Shown here: positions 13,465 to 24,200 of the stretch, in pieces
How the letters are laid out: every line of letters begins with the position of its first letter
How positions within the stretch are numbered: the stretch's first letter is position 1
DNA from: Rhizopus arrhizus
Taxonomy: Eukaryota; Mucoromycota; Mucoromycetes; Mucorales; Rhizopodaceae
Assembly: GCA_024220505.1 (NCBI GenBank)
Contig: JAKZZE010000021.1
Span: 186,001 to 250,000, forward strand
DNA: 64,000 bases
Direction of reading: 5' to 3'
Notes under the pieces: generated by a model
What the model saw: only the letters and a program-made list of their open reading frames with translations
Databases searched by the model: none
Told to the model about the DNA's origin: nothing
Program-made: the position numbers and the translations under genes

Positions 13465-15541
13465 GCAAGCTTTGATTAACAATATCAACCAAGAGGAGGT
13501 GGAAATACATCCGATTCCTACCCTTGATTAATCAAGCTGTATTCCTAAAGCTTATCCATCATGAAAGGTTCACATTTGGGCCTGAGCAACCTTTTGAACC
13601 AACAAAAGGGGTGCCAGCTCACCCGCAATTATTGAAATAGCCCAAATTGACGACAGCCACTTGGTGATATAACCCAAATATGACACTATCATACTAGTCG
13701 TCACCGATAAAAAAAAGATTGTGGTAGCCTGCTAGTTACTCGAAATAGCTTTTGGTTCGATACTTCCTAACAAAAGCATAAGCATTTATTGTTGTAACCG
13801 CAGATAAGAGAAGAGCCGGTTTGCACAATCACGCCGTTGGATAACGCCAAGTAGCTGAATTCTCAGATCTGCACATTGGATCACCAATGTATGCTAGGCT
13901 ACAGTGTAGCTCAGATAGCATAGACAGCTTGTCTTTAAACAAGATGTCACAGGCCATAACAAAAGCAGTTTCTACAAAGCGAAACTAGAGCAATTTCTAA
14001 CAAAGAGAAAAGAAAAAAAAAAGGGGGAGGGGGAGAAGGGGAGAAGAGATTTTAAAAAGATGTTGTTATATTTCAAGTTTAGAAGCTTTCATTGGGAAGG
14101 GTTGTTTGTATGTGGGTATTCTGAACTTTATTTAAAAAATATACATAGAATAATAAAAGAAAAGACCAGATATGGTGAGCATTTTCTTACTTCTTTGTTG
14201 GTTACTTCAACAATGACAACTACAGTTTTTCGCTTTGAATTCAGATGACTTACAACTAAAATTCAAACAATATCTTTTAGATATTTTACAAAACTTGGTT
14301 TACGTTCACAAAATAATTCGCTGTCTTATGTCGTCCATATTTGTTCATAAACCTGATGTATCTTGTATAAGTAGTGTAACTCTCATTAAGTAAATAAAGG
14401 GAAAGTAAACTAACCACTTGTATTGATAAAAATTTCATAATTATAATAAAAATTCAACAGAAGTCCTATTATACTTTATCGTTCTTTCTCTTTAAAATAT
14501 TTGTATACTACTCAAATTTCGCTATCAATAATACTATAGAACTCAAAAATCACGAAAGAATATTGTAACCGTTTTATCATCTTTTTCGCGCACATGATAG
14601 ACTGCAACTTTTTTGGACAAATTTAACTCTAGCTTATCTTATAGTGAAATGAGAGCACGCTATTTTGATAGATGAAAGCCAGTTGCTTCTCAAGGATTAA
14701 AAGCTTTTTGGAGGCATTACGAAACAGCTGAATATATGCGCTTAGTCTTGCGCAGATTGACAATAAAAGTCGGTGTATTGTGTTTTACATAAATTATACT
14801 TAGGCGCAAAATCAAAGGCATACAATATCAAATCGGAAGAGTCATCTCCTTTAAAAGAAAGAAAGAAAAAATATCACTGGCTTGCTCAGATCTGAGCAAA
14901 AAGCGTATTTTAAACTTGTAGGCTAGATATTAAATGTTTTACTCTTTCTTACTTTTTGAAGGCTTGTTTACGCTGAATCATTTTATAATCCATTAGAAAG
15001 CGGTCAAATGAAGCTACGATTACTTTAGATGTAGGTCACATATTGATAAAAAAAAGCTTGGCGAATACTCGGATCAGTCATACAGTGAATATAAAATAAT
15101 AAACTTGGTGATATTATAAAGTTCTTAGTTTTCCTAACATACTTTTAACAACACTAAAAGAGTTGTCCAAAATTAAAAAATGAATTCAGAAAGTTAATTG
15201 AAAGCAAAGGGTGGAAGTTACCGACAGAAACTACGTTTAAAGGCAATTGTACTGGTTTGGCCAAGCTTATGCTGCAGATTATTCTTTGCAATCTTTAATT
15301 TTAGAAACAAATGATTTACTTTGTAGTACAAGAGGTTGAAAAGATAAAGTCTTTTGAAATGTTAACTTGCAGGCGCTTTTAAAGAGGGAATAAAATGATA
15401 TTTGAATATGTATATAGAAAAAGCTCATAGATTTTATCCTTATAAGTAGGATATTAGATTGCTTCAGTTGACTACAAGGCTATTATATAAAACTACAATT
15501 ACAGGTGCGTTCAATATATTCCGTTTATTATATGAAGTTTT
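12812..15541. other. long gene-free spacer
   Basis: This 2.7-kb AT-rich spacer has no supported gene on either strand; the few open frames are short or built on homopolymers. It holds a 45-nt uninterrupted T run at 13415-13459 and a purine-rich tract near 14010-14045. No tRNA or rRNA is recognised. Confidence 0.5.
13415..13459. repeat. poly(T) tract, 45 nt
   Basis: An uninterrupted run of 45 T, probably a mononucleotide repeat. A run of the same length occurs at 54940-54984. Confidence 0.9.
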
Positions 15542-17064
15542 CTATGAAATACGAATAGGTGATGCAATAGATACAAATACCGCATTTTCTAATAACTGCA
15601 AATCTTGCTGATATAATTCAAGCTTATCTGTATCTGTTATGGATTTCAAATAAATTGATCTTTGCAAGTAAAAATGGTCCCAAATTCTTTGAAAGATTGA
15701 GATGTTGGCTAATCCAAATCTTTCACGATATGCAATCAAACAAGCAGCCGTTTTCAAAAATGAGTGAGCGGAACGAGATTGAGGACAGTGTACGCTTTCA
15801 AATACGATATTATTCAAGTGTTCAGTGTATATTTGTGCCCAGTTCATTTCAATCATATTTTTGATGGACTAAAATTTTGATAGCAATTAAGTATTCTGAC
15901 ATGTATCAATAATAAGCTCACCTTTTCATGTTCAGAGTTTTCATCTACAGGTAATATGGATAAAAGACAAGCTGTGAGTTGTGTAATGTACTGGAAATTT
16001 GCAATACGCATATTAATCAATATTTCGTTTAGATCGCCATGGTAACTTTTTTCCAAGACAGGTCGTGGAGTAAGCAACTGTATTTCAGTCTAATAAAAGT
16101 TAGCTTTGTATTTGAGTCCATAGCAAGTTACCTGTTTGTTCCATAAACAAGTTTCCATCAAATTTATTTCTACTTCAAATGATTGGAGCTTTGCTTTTCC
16201 TATCTCTTTCAGGACACCTTGAATGGTTGGTAAGCGCTGTTGTTGGTACACGTTAATATGTGCACATATATTCTTGATTTGCTTACCTCTGACTCCAAAT
16301 TTGGAATTTTTAAAAATGTATAGTCAGTATAATATACAGAGTTGAATAAATTTATCCTACACATGCTTTATTATAATCTTTGCTAATCTTAAAAGTGCTT
16401 TATTTTTACCTTGAAGAAAATTCTTTACTACTTATGTGCTTATTAGACTCAATAAACTAAAGCATTGGTTATTACATCTATATGTTCTTATCATTGCTAG
16501 CTTGCAAACCTTTATTATGCGTTCAGCTGCTTTTTTGGTTGGTAAATCCAAATAGGAATCTAATAGATATTCAAAATCCAAAATACTAAAAAGAAAGAGA
16601 GGGAGAGGATGAGCTAGCATGTAAAAAGCACTTTCTTTTTTACATTGCTTTATCCTTTCTTAAATCCAGTACTTCTTTATCCCAAAGAGCTAAAGAAGCT
16701 TCACAATCAGAGAGTAGTGAATGATACAAATGGTATACTTCAACATCTTTTAAAGCTTGATCGCTTTTCTACATTAAGCTTTTAAAAATACTCGATCCCT
16801 TTATCTGTATAATGAACTGACCCTTAACAAGAATGAAAAAACAATAGATTTGTCTAAATGTTGCATGAATTGCTGTATGCACAATAGTTGCTGACGCATA
16901 TCTGTCACATTATTACATAGTGTCTCATTTAGTATGTAACTTATCAATATCTGGCTATATATATTCTTTTCTTCATTTGGTCTACAATCAAGTCTGTTGA
17001 ATATTCTTTCAATTATAGAATTATCGGGGCTTTGGTTATATTCATTCAATGCTTCTACAAATTC
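15542..17064 (-). CDS. unrecognised helical protein, 5' end unresolved
   Basis: Eight minus-strand exons join in frame (17064..16822, 16768..16644, 16585..16510, 16456..16410, 16356..16287, 16236..16132, 16089..15922, 15868..15542). They give 386 residues ending in SIASPIRIS. The product is soluble-looking, Leu/Ile-rich and probably all-helical, with no motif, signal peptide or membrane segment that I recognise. The first listed exon follows a good acceptor (TGTAG) but has no start codon. A candidate first exon starting MITTSKLTKLIES at 17255 lies antisense to a different relic and does not splice in phase. The 5' end may therefore have been lost or displaced when the neighbouring repeats arrived. 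The consistent phase over seven introns argues that the rest is a real gene. Confidence 0.6.
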
Positions 17065-17297
17065 CTACATTATCTGCTTTAACGAAAATATGATTTTTAT
17101 TATTATTTTGCTTTTTTTTTACTCTAATAAAAGTTCTGTCTTTATTTAATTAGTACAATTACAAAAATTCTTTTAACTTATATATACTTGTCAATTCCAG
17201 AAGGATTTTTATATGTTGATTCAATTAACTTTGTTAATTTAGAAGTGGTAATCATTAGAAGTTTACAAAAGAAAAGAAAAAAAAGAAGTGTGACTTT

Positions 17298-17356
17298 ATT
17301 GTTGGTCGTACCTACAACAATCTCCGTTTCCTCCGCTTCAGCTCCTAATGTGATAA
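17298..17356 (+). repeat. left 59-bp inverted repeat of the DIRS element
   Basis: The sequence starts ATTGTTGGTCGTACCTACAA and is the exact reverse complement of 19680-19738. Bases 17326-17436, overlapping it, recur identically and in direct orientation at 20322-20432. Confidence 0.9.
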
Positions 17357-17459
17357 ATGCTCTCAGAGCCACGCTTTATTTTTAATATAAATATATGATA
17401 TCCAATAAAATCCCTTTCTTCCCTATATCTTTCAAAGCCGCGCATCGTGGATAAAAATT

Positions 17460-17675
17460 ATGTCTGATATCTACAATGGAGAAAACAACCAACATCAACA
17501 AGAACAAGTACCTCTATATTCGAGAGAGGACGTTGCCATTATTCTCAGAGAATTCGAGAAACAAAGAGACGAACAAAGAGAAATTAGTTATAAAGGGAGA
17601 GAATTACCAGAAGGGATCAGGGAGATTTTGGACGAAACGCCAGCCTCTGATCTCAAAGACGATATCAAACAATAG
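17460..17675 (+). pseudogene. truncated gag-like ORF of the DIRS element
   Basis: This 71-codon frame starts MSDIYNGENNQHQQ, is charged and Gln-rich, and lies just after the left terminus where DIRS elements carry their gag ORF. It stops after DLKDDIKQ. The sequence then passes directly into the C-terminal part of the reverse transcriptase in another frame, so the rest of gag and most of the reverse transcriptase have been deleted. The assignment as gag is by position only. Confidence 0.45.
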
Positions 17676-17699
17676 GAGACAACGAAATCGTGCAGGTGG

Positions 17700-18704
17700 A
17701 TGGCAAGCTTGATGGGGAAGATGACAGCGATGATTCCAGCAGTCGCGGAAGCCCTTCTACATATACGGTATTTGCAGAGGGATTTGACAAGGTCGCTAAT
17801 GGGGAAACACCAGAATTGGGAGAAACCTTTTGTGTGGTCGACACAAGCAAAAGAGGAAATAAAATGGTGGCAGACAAGTCTGACGATGAAGAATGGTTTG
17901 CCCATAAGACAGCTACAGATGGAGACCCCAGCGATTACAATATACACAGACAGCTCGGACACGGGTTGGGGAATAACATCTCCAGTATTGAAGACTCACG
18001 AATTTTGGAAAGAGGAAGAAAAGAACTGGTCCATCAACGTAAGAGAGCTGATGGCCATATATTTTGCCTTAAAGCTCCATGCTCCAAAATTCAGAAACAA
18101 AACAATCAAGATCTTCACAGACAACAAGACGTCCATAAAGTACACAACAAAGGCAGGGGGTACTGCCTCTCCAATCCTTCAGGACATTGCAGTAAAGATT
18201 CAAGACTTATGCAACCAGTTTTGCCTCAAGGTGACATATCAACATGTCAAAGGCATATTGAATACGGAAGCGGACAGCTTGTCGAGGAAACAACCACCGT
18301 TGTACGAAAGAAATTTATCGAAGAATATATTTCGGGAGGTACAGAGGAGATGGGGTCCATTGACAGTGGACACGTTTGCAAACAGACACAATCGAAAACT
18401 TCACAAATACTACAGCCTCCGGCCAGACCCAGAAGCCCAGAAGTTGGATGCCTTACAACAGAAATGGCCGAAGAGAACAGCTTATTGTTATCCACCATGG
18501 AAGCTGATTCCGAGGGTTCTCAGGCTTATAACCAGCCAACGCCTGGAGAAAGTGGTTCTGATAACACCAAATTGGCCGACTCAATTCTGGTACCCAATGG
18601 TGATGAGAATGAAACAGTTGACACCACCAAGGTTCTACAGATGCCAGAAACTGGACTTGACCGCTTGGCTATTATCAGGAAGACCAGACAGACGCAGGGA
18701 CTAG
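17700..18704 (+). pseudogene. reverse transcriptase C-terminus and RNase H of the DIRS element
   Basis: A 334-codon frame. Its first 35 residues resemble the end of a DIRS reverse transcriptase (SLMGKMTAMIPAVAEALLHI, then RYLQRD). An RNase H domain follows with the acidic positions TIYTDSSDTGWGI, NVRELMAIYFALKLH and KIFTDNKTSIKY, then HVKGILNTEADSLSR. The Pro/Trp-rich tail (YYSLRPDPEAQKLDALQQ) is typical of DIRS/Pao-like connections. The YxDD catalytic palm is absent, so the enzyme is only a remnant, though the RNase H part looks intact. The frame overlaps the recombinase frame in a different phase. Confidence 0.75.
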
Positions 18705-19783
18705 GTGAAGAGGAGGTAAAATTTTTGGAAGGCTGTATAAGATCTAACACAGCGAGAGCATATGACAATGGTTGGAAGAAATGGGCAAACTGGTGCAATG
18801 ACAATCGGGTGAATTGTTGCGAGTATAACATGGAAAACATAATCAAATTTCTGTTACATCACAAGGAATATAGTACACAACATTTAAACACCTTAAGATC
18901 TTCAATTGCTTCGGTATTCAAGTACATCCATGCAGACAAACCACCTATAGCTTCAAATCAAAGGATACAAGAATTTTTTGCAGCTAAGAGAAGAAAGACG
19001 TTCAATATTCCGTCAGTGCAACAGTTAGAAGCTTGGGATACTGGTTTACTGGTTACATTCATAAGAAGAAAATGGGGGAACAATGAAACGTTGTCCTTGG
19101 AAGACTTACAGCAGAAGACGATAGGGCTGTTATGTTTAGCAACGATGGCAAGACCAAGATCGGACTTGGGTAGATTACAGTACCAAGATGTAATCCTCAA
19201 ATATGGAAAAGATGAATCTCTGTTGGGCACCGTCCTACATTTCAGACAAGCCAAGGAAACGCAAGTAAAGACTATTACGTTGGGTCCAATAGAAGATATA
19301 TCGGTATGTCCAGTCCGTACATTAGAGACATTTTTAAAGAAAACGGCCGGCATTAGAATTTCCTTGACACAGGATCATACATTATTTTTAGCTTACATTA
19401 CGGAGGCCACCAAGGTAACATCTATTCGTCCGTCAACGTTAGCGAATTAGATCAAGCAATTGATGAGACAAGCAGGGGTAGATCCAAATTATAAAGCACA
19501 CTCGATCAGGTCAGCGTCAAGTACAAAGGCAGTGGCTAGAGGGAACACGATTCAATCAGTAAAGAAACATGCAAACTGGAGTTTGAACACCAACACCTTT
19601 GAGTCATTTTATTACAAACCTACCGCAGCGAACTCTACTAGTGCTTTGATTACAAATTCAATTTTGACAACTGAAAACCTTATCACATTAGGAGCTGAAG
19701 CGGAGGAAACGGAGATTGTTGTAGGTACGACCAACAATGAATATAACAAGAGACCAAGCGATTTGCATGTTTTTCTATGTTAA
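18641..19783 (+). pseudogene. DIRS tyrosine recombinase with an in-frame stop
   Basis: The tyrosine recombinase frame has a SAM-like N-terminal domain (NTARAYDNGWKKWANW, NTLRSSIASVFKYI) and a catalytic domain. The first catalytic Arg lies near MARPRSDLGRL, then come HxxR (AHSIRSASS), HANW and the Tyr in FESFYYKP. A TAG at 19448-19450 interrupts the frame between the first Arg and the HxxR motif; the same frame continues afterwards, so one substitution would explain it. The frame is open upstream to 17690 but overlaps RNase H there, so 18641 is only a plausible start. Downstream it reads through the right inverted repeat and stops in host sequence at 19783, which suggests that the normal end of the ORF is missing. 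Confidence 0.75.
19680..19738 (-). repeat. right 59-bp inverted repeat (or internal complementary region)
   Basis: This is the exact reverse complement of 17298-17356 and overlaps the end of the recombinase frame. In complete DIRS elements such a segment near the recombinase end is the internal complementary region used to template circular intermediates. Here it forms the right boundary. Confidence 0.85.
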
Positions 19784-20311
19784 ATACTCTGATGAAAATG
19801 TTCAAAAATACAAAAAAAAATTGAAGACTTTGAAGAAGCAGATATTTGTTACAATGTTGACGAGCGTAAACCAATTTTGGCCTCCAAACTGAGCATTTTT
19901 GGTGACCCCTTTAATTATAAAACGTATCTTGAAGCTGAAAGTTCAAGTAATTTGGACCAATCTAAAAATGAAAAAAAAAAAAGAATAATCCAAGAATTAC
20001 GTAGGTTTGAGAGCAAAGATTCCAATGTTTTAATTAACATAACTCTTTTTTTTTAGAAACGGAAAGTCAAGTAAAGCGGTTTATCAACGAAGTCTATTGC
20101 TGTGAAGAACCTAAGAATGCAGAAATTTATTGTAAATTGCCAGTTTCTACCAAAAATATTTATGACACAATTATGCAGTATTCTACAATATTTGAGAGAC
20201 GAACCGCTCAAGCATTCGCTACTTGGTGTAGAAATAATCGGATCAAGTTTTTGAACAAGAAAGGCAATGTTGTAAAAGGAATTCGCGTCAGAGATTTATA
20301 TGTCATGGAGG

Positions 20312-20450
20312 AAATCAAGATGTTTCCTCCGCTTCAGCTCCTAATGTGATAAATGCTCTCAGAGCCACGCTTTATTTTTAATATAAATATATGATATCCA
20401 ATAAAATCCCTTTCTTCCCTATATCTTTCAAACGCTAAGCTATAATAAAT

Positions 20451-20482
<32 letters not shown>

Positions 20483-20594
20483 GGGAGGGATATGTAACTA
20501 AACTAAACTACTAAGCTCTTAAGCTTTCCAAAATTTGTACCAAGGGTGGGCATTTATCACATTACTCGCTTCCGCTTCGGAAACATCTTGATTT
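20312..20594. repeat. foldback element A built on a DIRS terminus
   Basis: Imperfect inverted arms of about 45 nt (20312-20355 and 20550-20594) share AAATCAAGATGTTTCC and AATGTGATAAATGC, separated by a diverged GC-richer piece. The left arm runs into 20322-20432, a 111-nt exact copy of the DIRS terminal region 17326-17436. The loop also holds a 28-nt T run (20455-20482) and GGGAGGG. No ORF is present. It looks like a non-autonomous element or rearranged solo terminus of the same DIRS family. Confidence 0.6.
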
Positions 20595-20598
20595 TAGT

Positions 20599-21043
20599 GG
20601 TACGCCTGATTTTTTTTTTTTGGTACGGCTCTAAAATAAATTCGGTTTGAAAATACGTCCGTTGACGGAGACGAGGATGAAAATGTGGTAACAAGCTCCA
20701 AGAGCCGCGCTTTATTTTCCTTTTATAGATAAATGATAATAATAAAATAAAAAAGTACCTTGAAACCCCCTTTTTCCTTCATACCTTCAAAAGTCGTAGT
20801 AAAACTCAATTTGTTGTGTAAGAATAGAAGGGGAGGGTTAAGTAACAGAGTAAATATAACATAAAATTAAATTTAAAAATAACTAATTGTGAAATTGATT
20901 TCTCAGCCAAGAAAACCAAGTTGGGTGGGTTGTTACCACATTTTCATCCTCGTCTCCGTCAACGGACGTATTTTCAAACCGAATTTATTTTAGAGCCGTA
21001 CCAAAAAAATTAAACCGTACCAAAAAAAAAAATCAGGCGTACC
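20599..21043. repeat. foldback element B with ~100-bp inverted arms
   Basis: The left arm 20599-20694 starts GGTACGCCTGAT. Its reverse complement returns at 20930-21043 and ends ATCAGGCGTACC. The right arm has an extra block of about 17 nt. Between the arms lie AGAGCCGCGCTTTATTTT and a pyrimidine-rich stretch ending CTTCAAAA that parallel the DIRS terminus (AGAGCCACGCTTTATTTT ... CTTTCAAA) in diverged form, then a GGGGAGGG block as in element A. No ORF is present. The LINE is inserted just beyond the right arm. Confidence 0.6.
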
Positions 21044-21052
21044 AATTAAGAC
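21038..21052 (+). repeat. target-site duplication of the LINE (left copy)
   Basis: CGTACCAATTAAGAC, identical to 26876-26890, directly abuts the T run that is the poly(A) tail of the minus-strand LINE. Confidence 0.9.
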
Positions 21053-21221
21053 CTTTTTTTTTTTATAAGGAGCCGGAGCTCAAGTTTATTAAAGTAACAA
21101 AAAAAAGAGGGTGTTACGAAATGTTTTTGGGTTTTTAACTTTTTTGATGTTTTTGGGAAGTTTAAGTTTTTCTTTTTTCTTTTTTAGTATATATGAAGGT
21201 TATTTGGGTTGTATGTGTTGT

Positions 21222-24200
21222 TCAGAACTGAATGTTAGGTAGAGGAACATGAGACATTCCATGTTGTACTAGGTGTTCGTCAAATGATTTCTGAATGAGT
21301 GTACAGGAAGCAGTAATTACTCGAGAAGGAAGAAAAGGGACAGAGTCAAAAATCAGAGACCAATGAGCACGCCAAATGGCCAAAAGAGTATGACCAAAGA
21401 CTACAGCAGGTTGACAATCAAGTACACCAGATGTAAGGGTAGGAAACTTGAACAGAGTCAGAGCTGAGAGGACAGCAGAAGGAGTAAAAGTGGAAGTTGT
21501 AAAGAATTTTAACCAAATTGCTTGCCAGACAGCTATTTTCAAAGGACAGTGCAAAAAGAAATGCAAAAAGTCTTCATGCAACCCACAAAGTTCGCATCCG
21601 GCATAGGGAAAGAAGTTGGGGCAGATACGATTTAGGAAGCTCTTGAAAGGAAGTTTTTGATGTAACAGCCGATACCAGACATTACGACTTTGATGAAGCA
21701 AAGGAAATGACCAGAAAGCAGACCATTTGACAGGTAGCAAGTTATTTGGTAACTTGATTAGTTTTTTGCTAAAGGTGCAACTATGTCGATATAGTTTAGT
21801 CGAGAGAGCACGTGTCGGGCCTTCCTGTTGCAGTGGCAGAGACTCCAAAAATGGTGTTGCATCAACATCCTGGTGCTGAACTGGAATAAAAGGAGGCGAT
21901 GCAAGATGAGAAAAACGGTCTGGGATGAACGCACGAACGAAAAATGGATGCAGCACTATAGAGCCATTGTGAACTAATGTAAGAATACGCTTGGCCAAGA
22001 TGGGATGCTGAGAAAGTTCTGTTAAAGCTTTGGGTCGAAGGACATGTGATATAGGATCAATTGCATATGATATACCAGCCAGCAAGCGATTAATTGATCG
22101 GGAGATAGTTAAACCATCAGTATTTGTATAAATGGAAGCCACGGGTAGGCGGACACACGTCTCGGGATTGACAACCACATCTCGGTAATTCTTGGGAAGG
22201 AGATCCATACTCTTGAAGAGAAGAGAGAAAACAACATCAAGACGTCGCGTGGAAGAAGGTCGGAGATCCGGAAAGAGGAACGACAGTCTGAAATCTGCGT
22301 ATTCATACCGTTGACCATTATTGCGAGCATTGTTGGAATGCCTGGTTTCAAGATGGTAGAGGAAAAAATCCATGAGACGCGGAAGAACGATTGAATTGCG
22401 AATGGCAGCTGAGGACCAAACCGGAGAAAACGGCCAAAATGGGGATCCTGCCATGAGAGGCATAAGCCAACGAAGTTGGAGTGCTCCCTGCTGAATATTA
22501 GGATCAAGAACGCCTAGGCCACTTTTCGACCGCCGTAAACACATAGTTGACAAGTTGATCTTCGGGAACATTCGGTACGTGAGAAACGAAGACATGATCG
22601 ACTTTAGCTTATCAAAGAATGCAATAGGTGCAGAGACAAGACGAAGTACGTGCCATAATTTGGAGAGGATAAGCGTGTTAAGGATGGTAACCCTTCCTCT
22701 AACGGAAAGAGACCGCTGAGAGTGCATATTACAAGCCAAACGGATCTTGAAAAGGAGCTTTTCCAAGAAACTATTGCGTTGTGAGATATTGGTGCTGAGA
22801 GGAAAGCCAAGATATACAAGCGGTTCAAGAGAACGGTTGTCATGCCAATGAGATATCCCATGAGACAACAGCGGGGCTCGCCAGGTGTTGAGATAGAAGG
22901 CAGAAGAACCCGACAATGACATTGCTTGAGTTTTGTGGTAGTTTACCTTGGCATTAGATGCATGAGAGTAAGTTGTAAGATGAGCCTGTAGCACAGCAAG
23001 ATCAGAGGGATCACGAAGTATACAAACAACATCATCAGCATATGCCATAAGCTTTACATTCTGTAGATTCGAATCCTCCGGATGAGATATTGAGGAGCGA
23101 GGTAACGAGTATCCAAAAAGTTGAGGATCAGCCATAAGTCGTCGTAAAAACGGTTCAAAAGCCAGGTTGAAAAGAATGGGAGAGAGCGGATCTCCTTGGC
23201 GAAGTCCTCTTCGTTGGCTCACCGGTAGAGACAAATGACCATTGATATTAAGCCTGAGTTCAGTATTGAAGAAAAGACCCATGACGCTATCAACAATTCC
23301 ATCAGGGAATCCAAACCGAACAAGCACCTGTCGTAAGTACTCTGGATGTATTATATCATATGCTTTCTCTTGGTCTAAAAAGAGGGCAATAGCAGATGAG
23401 TGCGACGATTGAGCATGATCCATGAGTAAGCGCATTAAGAGGCCATTGTCAGCGATAAATCGGTTGCGAACAAAACCAGTTTGGTACAGAGAGACAAGTT
23501 TGGAAGCGCATCGAATCATCCGTGAGTTGATAATTCTTGTGAAGACTTTTGCATCCGCGTTTATGAGAGATATAGGCCTCCAGTTACGGAGATCTGATAA
23601 ATTACCTTTCTTAGGGAGCAAAGAGACACATGTATCATTCCAAGATTCTGGGAAAGAGCCACAAGACAAAGCATTGTTATAAACAGCTAAAACAATTTCT
23701 CAACAATCAGGATGTGAGACAATTAACTTGAGAATTTCATATAGGATACCATCCGTGCCTGGACTATTCTTGGGAGGACTGTTGGATACCCCAATGAGTA
23801 TATCATCGAACGTGATAGGAGATTGAAGTCTCGTTTGATCTAATGAGGACAGATGCAACTCGGGTGGTAGGGACTTAAGGAGTTCATCAATAGCATTCTG
23901 ATCGATGGATTCAGGAGAGTATAGGTCAGAGTAAAATGTAGTTGTCGCATCTAGCATATCCTCGACCGAAGAGCACAGAACGTTAGTAGTGGGGTGAATC
24001 AATGATGGTACGAGTTGTTTGGCGGCGCGTGTGGCTATAGTCTTTTTCAGATATCCAGCAGAAAGTTCACCGAGTTCACGCCAACGGATACCCGAGCGCA
24101 ATGCCAGAGTTTCTACACGATAGCGTTGGAAAGAATCCAACTGACGTTCCACAACACGAAGCAAAGGTAAATTTTCGGAACTCTGATCAGGATTACGGCG

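Larger units (their letters stand above)
17298..19738 (+). mobile_element. DIRS-type tyrosine-recombinase retroelement, internally deleted
   Basis: A 2441-bp element is bounded by 59-bp perfect inverted repeats (17298-17356 and 19680-19738). In order it carries a short N-terminal gag-like frame, the end of a reverse transcriptase plus RNase H, and a tyrosine recombinase in an overlapping frame. That order and overlap are typical of DIRS elements, which integrate by a recombinase and leave no target duplication; none is seen here. The reverse transcriptase palm is missing, so the copy cannot be autonomous. The recombinase also has a stop codon. DIRS elements normally have longer termini plus an internal complementary region. 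The right repeat may be that region, with the true right end lost. Confidence 0.8.
17201..20311 (+). pseudogene. host gene relic split by the DIRS-type element
   Basis: Three coding-like blocks (17201..17297, 19739..20000, 20057..20311) flank and follow the DIRS element. If 17298-19738 is removed, the reading frame continues across the junction (SVTL joins NITRDQAICMFF). Further on there is a frame change at a run of nine A (19812-19820), then a canonical intron (20001-20056), then FINEVYCCEEPKNAEIY and YDTIMQYSTIFERRTAQAF. The left block follows an acceptor-like CCAG, so upstream exons are missing or lie antisense to the neighbouring gene. The right block stops at the foldback element near 20312. 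No family is recognised. It could instead be two unrelated fragments, but the intron and codon-like sequence argue for a real former gene. Confidence 0.5.

Noticed and set aside
13298..13510. 70-codon minus-strand frame with a long Lys run
   Set aside because: It exists only because a T45 tract reads as poly-Lys; no family resemblance or splice context.
17178..17372. Candidate first exon (MITTSKLTK...) for the minus-strand helical gene
   Set aside because: No donor gives the right phase to join 17064, and the opposite strand reads in frame across the DIRS junction.
17690..18640. Upstream half of the long open frame leading into the tyrosine recombinase
   Set aside because: It overlaps the RNase H frame, which has the clear domain; openness alone does not show that it is translated.
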